From positions 6,614,797-6,678,796 of the forward strand of contig NC_087080.1 of the NCBI RefSeq assembly GCF_026151205.1: DNA of 64,000 bases, given 5' to 3'. Origin of the DNA: Bolinopsis microptera. Taxonomy: Eukaryota > Ctenophora > Tentaculata > Lobata > Bolinopsidae. Both the position numbers and the translations under genes were made by a program. Below, in pieces: positions 55,801 to 64,000 of this stretch. The notes beneath the pieces are model-generated. The model was not told where the DNA came from. It did no database searches and saw only the letters and a program-made list of their open reading frames with translations. Within the stretch, counting starts at the first letter, position 1. Every line of letters begins with the position of its first letter.

Positions 55801-57900
55801 AAGTGTTTCTACACACAGGAACTCAGAAGCTACAGAATGTACGATAAAAACACTACTGTAGCCGCATAAATTTGTGTATTACACCTGAATTTTCACACAC
55901 AAGTTATCTGCAAGTTGCTAAATTTGAATCTCTAGTAGCAAAGATATTTCCGTCCGGTAATATTGTTTAGGAAAATTCTTGCAGGCACCAGTGCTAAGTA
56001 ACAGATCCTGAATTTTTCGAAATCATTTCCCGGTAAATAAAAAATAAAATGCCGTTTCAAAAGTGTACCCACTTTTGAAAGTTAAGTTAGGATGTCCTAC
56101 TTATATTCAGACTAAGAGAAATATTTGTATTAGACACATCTATTGTTCTGTTTGTCACAATTATGCACATAACAGTACAATGGAAATTTCCACAAAATGA
56201 TCACTTAGCGACTTATTTTGACATTTTAATTGTCCCGAACTGGTCATTGTTGATCCTGTCATACTCATATTATTATCATGCTACATTGTATGGTGTACCA
56301 CTCTCATTTTGCACCAAACTGAAACTCTTTCAGCGTATTGTACGCGATTTCTGTTGAGGAGGAAGTCATTGCCATGTAGTTTGTTTATGTTGCAGGGTTT
56401 GACCGTATCGTGTTTGTTTATCTAGTATCTTTGTGTGGCTTGCTTTTATCTTTTTATATGCCGGGTCATTTCATCAAACAATACCATTGTTCAATGTTCT
56501 TATATTTTCTATCCTCAGCTCTTCTGTCCCTTTTTGAGTCAATGAGCTCGTAATCTAAATAAGTTGATGAATAGTGAATTAAAAAGTAATTCATTTCACT
56601 ATATTATATGCATTATCTACAAATAATGTTATAATAAATAATAATTAATGAATGGTCACATTTTATCAGCTGCTCATAAAAGTATGCTTTGAACCTGTCA
56701 GTAGAGATGATTGATCATCAACCTCGATCTTTGAGGAGCATCATTAAATCTATTCTAGATTTGTCTTTAAATTGTATTACTTTGAAGTTTTTTGGCGAGT
56801 CCTGTTCAAAACAGCCGCTCTTTAATGATATGGCTTTTTGAAATGGGCGGGGTATAATTACTAGTTTTCGTTTCTTGTCCCAAGTATGAAATGTCGTTAC
56901 AAAGCCTGAAATAATGTTGATGTCAAGTCAACACCATGTTGTGTCTGTTTTACAATATCAAGGTAATTGATAAACTAACTTTGATTTATTTTAAAATATG
57001 TTGATGATGTCAAATCGAAAACGTTTTACCTCCAAATTTATAATTGAACTCCTTACAAGTTACCGCTCAACAATATTAGACTCGTCAGAACACTGTTCTC
57101 TTTATAAACACTATTCTGATGAAACATGTTTTGTAATATATATTATATTCGGGTTATCTATGTTAGTTTGAGTTCCACTTGCATACTACGATCTCTTGCT
57201 TTGTACTGATTCTCGCTGAGGCTTTTGTTACTCTTCAAGAGGCTGTGGCTACTATTCAAGACTCAAGAGAGGCACCTTTTCACATTTAACTGCGGCAAAA
57301 TAGTGAATTGTGCGATCTCACAACTTTTATGATTTTCACTGCAAAATAACACTTAAAAGCGCAGAAAACAAATGTTGCAAGTGGTGTGTAGTTCATGATA
57401 AAGACTCGACTAGTTGTACTTACTAGTTTGGATTTTAGAGAGGGAGCAGTGAACTACCGTAATGTGCTCATATTAACACTTGTAGACATGCTCTGCACAT
57501 TCGTCCCTGAGCACATTGCACTAATTTTTGTGCATCATAACATTATGTTGCATCATAATAATGTGTGCATCACAAAGTTTTATATACAAAGAATGTAGGC
57601 CCAAAAATAGTTGCAGGTATTTGTGTTTTGTGCTGCTTATCATGCAATGTGAAGTTGCAACTCTATAATATCAGCGTGTGTGTGTGTGTGTGTAACTGAA
57701 CAAGCTTTAGTATTTAAAGGTAGTATATAATAATATATAATATAGTTCCTCTACACTAGCTGTAAAACTAATTAGAGCCATCCCGGAGTTTATAGAACAC
57801 TACACTTCATGTCCACTGCTGTACATATAGACTATAGAGATTTGTTCTAGCTTAAAACACTAAAACAGGTGCGACCAGACAGCATGGTTATTGTTGTTCC

Positions 57901-57976
57901 ATGGTAGTATCATGGTAGTATATTATATATGGTAGTATATTATATATGGTAGTATATTATATATGGTAGTATATTG
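57901..57976 (+). repeat. 17-bp AT-rich tandem repeat
   Basis: GGTAGTATATTATATAT is repeated about four times, preceded by two partial units. Confidence 0.9.
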
Positions 57977-59762
57977 AAACAGAGCTGAGGTTTCTCTGAT
58001 TTTAATATGAGAATTGCGCCAAAAAACACAAGTTCTCTGTAATGTACCCAATATAGCCCTTCAACAATCACATTTCATATTTTCCATTGTCTTTTCTTGG
58101 CTTTTATGGTTTGCTGTGTCCCACTTTGGAGAGAACGGAGGAATGTGATTCGAAGTTCGAGTGTAAAGAAGCTTGTGTATCGAGGTTCATAAAGCTACAG
58201 CTTGTATTGTGTTCTGTCAAGGTAGCACATTTAGGTTCTAACTGCTATTTGGTGACCAAGGGAAATACCTTTTGGTTAGGTAGTTTTTCTTTGGTACGTG
58301 ACTTTACTCATTAAACCATGACCTCTATAAACAGCTGAAAGCTCTTCGTTTGTAAAAAATATCATACAGTAAAAGGTCTTTAACGTTTTCTTAATTAGGC
58401 GTAATCATTTAAATAATAATGATATGATTAAAACAGCGTTTAAATTGGCGTCGTTTTGACTGTGGCTTTGTTTACAAATTTTATTTGATGAAATCTTATA
58501 ATTAATTTATGTACATCGTTCTTATATTAATTATGTCAATTATCCCAGCAAAACATAAGTTTAGTGGTAAGTTGTTAGATGTTTGTGGTTAACCGCTGCA
58601 GAATGGAGTTAATGTCAATTACTAATTCGAAAAAATCAGTTTGAGAGTTTTGACTCATATGCTTCTTAATCAAAGTAATAAATAATCCAGTCACTAAGCG
58701 ATTTAATTATCAAGGTCATCTGTACACAATTCCTTACTTTCGTGCTAGTTCTCCAGTTGATCAAATAAACAATAGTTAAATGAATCCAGATTATATTGGC
58801 TCTTTGCCCATTTATTTTTTCCCCGAATAAAACGCTCAAACATTATAGCCAAGATTAGGGAATTGTTCGCTTTTGGACCATTTCTTGGCCAATTTATATG
58901 AGGTCCTCGAATAATGACTAGCTGTACAGGCCATAGTATCACGTGGATGTTTCTCAGTATCATAACACGTTAACAGTTAACACGTGCCTCAATAGAGCTG
59001 AGGAAACCACCTGGTTCCGTTCTTGTTTCAGCGGAAAGTGGTTTCAGCTTTCAGAGGCCCGTTACTTTCAGGACCGGTATCAGATAACTAATTGCATTGA
59101 CTCAGATCCTGTGATTCTAAGACTTAAAGTTACGATTTGAATTACGCGGGTAAGCGTACGTGATGCTCCTTCTTTTTGTTGTTGCTCGTTTTACTCTTCT
59201 ACAACCACCATGAGTCATGGTCCATGACCTGCTCTGTACTGTAGAGCTTATAATATTATGGTCGATATTAATGTGGTTTCAATAAGTTAACACTTCCTCC
59301 ACGACTCGCTATACTACCGTATATGGTTACAAGCAAAACATTTCTATTGAAGTTGGTGTGTTTTAATTGTTAGACTTGTGTAATGCATACAACAATACAT
59401 TAGATCATGCTGCTAAAACGGCGATCTAATGAGCGTGATATATTGACAATTAGGTATAGTACTGGTGGCTCAATCGTTCATTTAATTACTGCCACTGTCG
59501 GTAAGGCTGAATGTTTGTCAATATTGCCGAATATTTTAGAATAGATTAGTTTGAAACCTATAGTAAGCAAAACATTTAAAACATCTTAGTGTTCACTTAG
59601 CAATTGAAAAGTAATTTTTCAGCCGATTATAACCAATTTCAAAGCCATTTATTTTTGCAGATGTCTTAAAACTAGTTGCTAGCAAATGTTTAGTGCTTAC
59701 CTTGAATACTGTGAAACCATTTCTGAATATGTATTTTGAGTAAAAGGCTATAGACACACCCT

Positions 59763-59874
59763 GGGTTTACACCAGAACTTAGGAGCCTTAGCGCCAATGC
59801 CGCCTAAGTCCTGGTGTAACCCTAACCCTAACCCATGCATGTTACGATTGCGGAGAAATCGTAAAATGCATGGG
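59763..59874. repeat. Two hairpins flanking telomere-like CCCTAA repeats
   Basis: Hairpin 1: GGGTTTACACCAGAACTTAGG (59763-59783) pairs with 59803-59822. Hairpin 2: CCCATGCATGTTACGATT (59832-59849) pairs with 59857-59874, 17 of 18 bases, over a 7-base loop. Between them is ACCCTAACCCTAACCC (59819-59834). A small foldback MITE or a structured RNA are both possible. Confidence 0.55.
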
Positions 59875-61384
59875 TAGATAACACATTAACCTGGTAACCT
59901 ACCTTGTTGCCTGCACAAGGGCAATTCTAACTGCAGATTCACATTTTTTGTGTGTCCAAACTGATATGAATCCTATCTGCACACAATTTAATGTTGTCTA
60001 CACACTCAACTTTTCTCAAGGCATGTTTAAATTAGAAATATAGCTAAATGATATCCGCATAAAATACTAAATAGTTACCCCTTTTTATGAATACCGAATA
60101 GACTAGTTAATCCTGGGTAATTCGTGTATCTTAATTGTTTAGGGGCTCCAAAACTATTTTGTAACTAACTCTATGAGGGCCATACGCATAATATTTAGTA
60201 TAATTTATAATGTCTGATGGATAGTTTGTGGTGTGTAACAACTCTATCAATAATTATGCTACCAATTTAACTTGTTTTCACCCTTGTTGCCGATTCGATG
60301 CTGCAAATTATTCACACATTACTGTCTGTAATGTTCACTCCCACTGAAGCCTGATGATTGGAGCCCGCCCTTTTTCAATTTTCAATGATCTCAGCTGGTC
60401 CTGTTAACCCTCGCTTTATGTTACACAGCATTGAGTTTTTACGTGGCTTATAATAGAACTTAACAGTTGCAGTGCCTGTGTTTCTGATGTAGCTCTGTGT
60501 ACACTGCACTGTACACATATGCAAATTGTGTGAGTTTTTATTACTAATATTATGTTGGAGTATTTATAACTTTATGACCAGTACTGGTGTAATTAGTTTA
60601 CATTATAACGTTGTGTATGGATATGAATGTGGTGTTAATTGTCCCTGAATTTGAATTGATGCTATGAATTTTCAGCAAATCAATAATGAATTTAGTGGAA
60701 GGTTTGTATTGTACGGATATAAGCACGGCTTGTGTAATTTCACAGAAATATATTGTAAATCTTTGTTTATTGTTTAATTATAGGGAGGAGTATTTTAATT
60801 ATCTTTGATCAGATTCGTTCTTGCTGCTTTCGTCTGATTTTTGACCATGTACGAATATAATTCCTATAAAGTATTATTTACGGACTGTTCATGTTGCAAG
60901 CATCTTCATTGAGCTAACAATTTTATTGACCTTTATCTTTCTTCTATTGTGCCACCCGAACGTATAGTGGTGTTCCTATTGTTTCCCTTGAACGCTTTGA
61001 TTATTTGTAGATTATCTTATATCACGATTCCGAACTTCCATAATTTGACCATTTTGATTTTAAATTCTTCTTCAATACTCAATATTATCATGATTATGGC
61101 CTAGAAATTTACACTCTGGCGTCTGTCAGCTGTTACTTTAGCTGGCCTGACACGTGCCTAAAGCCGAGTTTTTGTCTGAAAACACAGTTATAAAGAAAGC
61201 CTATAGTTTAGCGACCGGTGCTATTGTTTAACCACCGTTGTGGACTACGGATGTAGCCGCATTTTCCTTTTTTATTTTGCATATGCGACTCATAATCAAC
61301 AGGTGTCGCTTTCATAATCACATAAAAATACCCAACCTTTAGACTGATTGTGCGTGATCTGTGGCTGTACTTAGAAAAAGGCTC

Positions 61385-63142
61385 ATGTTAGTAAGGGACC
61401 TTTGCCACATTATGATCCGAGCAGCTCGGCCGCATCTTATTCACTTTCAACCAATTCAACTTGCTACTATCAAGAACCACTTTGAAGAGAAGTTCACTGC
61501 AAAACATACAGTTGAGCCTATTGACACTTTCTTTGATCAACCTAGTCCTCTCGCTGACCCTATTACTGCTATTGAAGTTGAGATAGCTGCTAAAGCTTTG
61601 AAGAATGGTAGAGCCACTGGGCCTGATGATATCCCAAGTGAATTGATTAAGTATGCAAACAGAAGTGTATTTCAGAAATATGCAGACTGTATAAATACCG
61701 CATTTGAAACAAACACCACCATAACATCTATTGGAAAAGGCAACATTACTCCACTCCAAAAGCCTAAGAAACCACTTGGTCCAGCAGCAAACATCAGACC
61801 TCTCACCCTCTCAAACTGCTCCAGAAAATTACTGTCAATGATTACCCTAAAACGTATCCAAGGCAAGCTAGATCAGTACACCGGTCCTACACAAAGTGCT
61901 TACAAGAGAGGTAGAAGTTGTGGCGATATAATTTGGTCTCAACGTATGCTAACCTCAGTGGTACTTAGAAAGCATTGGAGCTACCACAGAATGAGTATAG
62001 ACATGTCAAGTGCCTTTGACACCATCAGCAGAGAAACAGTACTCAATGTTCTTGAAGATGCTGGCTGTACTAGTGATGAAATTAGGATGGTACGGCTCCT
62101 ACTATCAAACACAGTGCTGAAAGTAAAAGTCAATAATACTGTATCAATTGAGTTCCAAAGCACAACTGGAGCATTTCAAGGAGATGCACTATCAGGTAAT
62201 CTATTTACTGTTGTTGAAGCCGCTGCACTTATTCACCTCAGATCTGTACTCTCCCAAGTATCATCAACACCTTACCCAGTGAATCATCCAATCCCTAATC
62301 CTCCTATCTCAGAAGAATTCATGCCACTCGAAACAGGATACTCTGATGATATTGACTTTAATAACACTGAGCTTGCTCCACTCAAAGAAATGCTTCCTAT
62401 CGCTAAAGATATATTCCAGCAGTGGGACCTTCATATCAATTCTTCCAAGACTGAATTTGTCCATTTTTATTTAGCAGATCCTAAACCCACTGTTAAACGC
62501 AAGGTGATTGTTGGAAAAGTGTATAGAGGTGATGAAGAGTGGCGCTCTAACAAAACTTTAGGATCGTTGATGTGCACTGTTAAGGATATCAAGAATCGAA
62601 TATTCCTTGGTAATGTTGCCTTTAGTAAATTTCAGAAAGTTTGGATGAAGAGCAAGATTTCAGTCCAAAGGAAGATCAAAATCTACGAGGCACAAGTAGT
62701 CTCTATTCTACTCTACAACTGCAACTCCTGGGCCGCACCACTAGCTTCGTTGAATGAACTTGATATTGCTCATCGCAAACACCTCCGAAGAATCCTCAAC
62801 ATCAGATGGCCTACTGGGGTTATTTCTAATGAGGCACTCTATGCTCGTTGTTATGTCACTCCCTTGTCTGTGAGAGTCTCTAAGTTTCGATGGAGAATGT
62901 TAGGACATATCTTAAGAGGACAGGAAGACTCACCAGCATACACCTCTATGTTATTTGCTATAAATTCTGATATTTTTATGGAAGGGAGACGGGGTAGACC
63001 ATGTTTAAACTTATTAGATGTTATTAGAAAAGACTTGACTAGTAGAAATCTTGATATTAGACTTAAGAATTTGACTGATTTCGAAGACCTTAGATTTTTA
63101 GCTTTAGATAGGGAGGAGTGGAAGAAGTTAGAAGATGGTTGA
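61385..63142 (+). CDS. 5'-truncated LINE reverse transcriptase with YSDD motif
   Basis: About 585 residues from ATG 61385; the frame is also open slightly upstream. RT blocks: ALKNGRATGPDDIPSELIKY, NIRPLTLSNCSRKLLSMITL, MSIDMSSAFDTIS (motif A), TTGAFQGDALSGNLF (motif B), GYSDDIDF (motif C, with Ser where YADD is usual) and INSSKTEFVH. The C-terminal part has HRKHLRRILNIRWPTGVISN and FRWRMLGHILRG, as in RTE- and related LINE proteins. No endonuclease is present: usual 5' truncation. The frame has no break. Clade is not assigned; similar reverse transcriptases are, from memory, common in cnidarian genomes. Confidence 0.85.
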   Translation: MLVRDLCHIMIRAARPHLIHFQPIQLATIKNHFEEKFTAKHTVEPIDTFFDQPSPLADPITAIEVEIAAKALKNGRATGPDDIPSELIKYANRSVFQKYADCINTAFETNTTITSIGKGNITPLQKPKKPLGPAANIRPLTLSNCSRKLLSMITLKRIQGKLDQYTGPTQSAYKRGRSCGDIIWSQRMLTSVVLRKHWSYHRMSIDMSSAFDTISRETVLNVLEDAGCTSDEIRMVRLLLSNTVLKVKVNNTVSIEFQSTTGAFQGDALSGNLFTVVEAAALIHLRSVLSQVSSTPYPVNHPIPNPPISEEFMPLETGYSDDIDFNNTELAPLKEMLPIAKDIFQQWDLHINSSKTEFVHFYLADPKPTVKRKVIVGKVYRGDEEWRSNKTLGSLMCTVKDIKNRIFLGNVAFSKFQKVWMKSKISVQRKIKIYEAQVVSILLYNCNSWAAPLASLNELDIAHRKHLRRILNIRWPTGVISNEALYARCYVTPLSVRVSKFRWRMLGHILRGQEDSPAYTSMLFAINSDIFMEGRRGRPCLNLLDVIRKDLTSRNLDIRLKNLTDFEDLRFLALDREEWKKLEDG

Positions 63143-63240
63143 TGTTTTTGTTTTCTTTTTTATGCGTTTTGATATCTATAAGGTGCCTAGGATGCTCTTT
63201 TAAAGAGATATTTCGTACTTTGAAAGATTTACTACTACTA
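63143..63240 (+). mobile_element. Short 3' UTR of the truncated LINE
   Basis: About 100 bases follow the stop and end in a (TAC)n run near 63230-63243, next to a 9-bp tandem repeat. This is the expected place of the LINE 3' terminus. Confidence 0.5.
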
Positions 63241-63267
63241 CTATCACAACGATTACTATACACATTA

Positions 63268-63350
63268 TACATTATACATTACTATACACATTATACACAT
63301 TATACACATTATACACATTATACACATTATACACATTATACACATTATGC
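63268..63350 (+). repeat. (ACATTATAC)n tandem repeat
   Basis: A 9-bp unit is repeated about eight times just downstream of the LINE 3' end, perhaps grown from its tail. Confidence 0.9.
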
Positions 63351-64000
63351 AATTATTCAGCTCTCAGTTCCACTCTTAGAGTCCTCCCCACAATTAAATA
63401 TCATATATTATATTTGTTCCACTTCAACACGTGATAGTTACCACATACCAAACGTACCACAGCCGTGTGTCACAGCACTATTCACGAAAAGAGAAGCCTC
63501 CTTTGACTTCTAGTTTGGGCCGTATGTAGCATCAGGATGAGCAGTGCGGCACTGCGGAGTAGCCCCATACTGCGGCAAATTGCGGCCTAATCGACCATCC
63601 ACCAGAAGGTTTGAAGGGCAAGGGGGAGTGTGTAAGGTAACAAATTTACATGCCATTAAATGGACATTAAAGCTAGTGAGGCAGTAGGTCGGGGCGGTAT
63701 CTTATAAAGTGATAGTGTAAACACTAACTCTGTAATCAGCATGGACAATTACATGCCTCACCGTATCGATTATGGATCGACAATTGCAATTGTGCGCTGT
63801 GATCCCCCATTGGCTGTTCATTTGTTTGATCTACTTTCTTCTACTAACACCTGGGTCTAGACTCTAGACTATTGTCCCAAGTCCCAACTTAGAGTAAGTT
63901 TTGGCCCGTTGCTGTGTTTCGTCTTACAGACATAACGCGAGGTTTATAAAACGAGCTACCCACATTTTACGCGGAACTTGCGGTTTTGAGAGGCGGGTTA
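63351..64000. other. Right edge, no recognised gene
   Basis: A short frame from ATG 63538 (MSSAALRSSPILRQIAA) lies in a local GC-richer patch. No exon border or family supports it. Confidence 0.35.

Larger units (their letters stand above)
55251..61384. other. Gene-poor region
   Basis: Six kb of AT-rich sequence with a 17-bp repeat (57901-57976), a (GT)n run at 57674-57694 and the hairpins at 59763-59874. Open frames are short and have no splice-supported exons. An unannotated non-coding RNA could be present but cannot be argued from the sequence. Confidence 0.4.

Noticed and set aside
58087-58314. Cys-containing 75-codon frame
   Set aside because: No signal peptide, regular Cys pattern or splice support.
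59819-59834. Telomere
   Set aside because: Only about two and a half CCCTAA units, with unique sequence on both sides.

Overview
The window looks like nuclear DNA of an animal, probably a marine invertebrate and possibly a non-bilaterian such as a hydrozoan; this rests on impression, not on a marker gene. The evidence is AT-rich sequence, widely spaced small exons with GT-AG borders, introns from tens of bases to over 8 kb, a Ras exchange factor with REM and CDC25 domains, and a mix of Penelope-like, CR1/L2-like and other LINE, SINE, mariner-type and TTAA-flanked elements. There is no sign of bacterial, organellar or CRISPR sequence.

Layout. Bases 1-306 hold the edge of a Penelope-like element (minus). 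A dimer of a ~290-bp repeat follows (425-1034), then three CArG boxes before the first exon of gene A. Gene A (plus) can be assembled from seven exons between 1821 and 22289. All splice phases agree, giving a 954-residue acidic protein with ~38 copies of a 10-residue repeat. Its introns contain simple repeats, an E-box/CCAAT cluster, a small mariner-type MITE and an array of paired E-box and CArG sites.

An orphan CCAAT-box array lies at 23780-24058. Next is a divergent pair: a single-exon coiled-coil RING protein (24343-26322, minus) and a two-exon coiled-coil protein with four 21-residue repeats (27083-28868, plus). They share a 760-bp promoter with two RFX X-box-like motifs, which hints at a ciliary or centrosomal role.

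A multi-exon RasGEF gene (plus) runs from about 30103 to 41649. Its eight 3' exons form an unbroken phase chain: membrane segment, low-complexity linkers, REM, CDC25 and tail. The two 5' exons are separated by an intron of only 26 (or 32) nt. Linking the 5' and 3' parts needs at least one more small exon. A SINE, a broken mariner-type transposase and a possible antisense exon lie in the large intron.

From 43.9 kb onward the window is mostly mobile DNA: a GC-rich foldback element (43918-44615); a nearly complete CR1/L2-type LINE with both ORFs and one frameshift (45999-50249, minus); the 3' end of another LINE with an 8-bp tail repeat (50907-51376); a third copy of the ~290-bp repeat; a LINE ORF1-like reading frame with one in-frame stop (51939-52874, minus); a 727-bp near-perfect hairpin between TTAA duplications (54520-55246); two small hairpins beside telomere-like repeats; and a 5'-truncated LINE reverse transcriptase with YSDD in place of YADD (61385-63142). 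I saw no host gene between 41.65 kb and the right edge.
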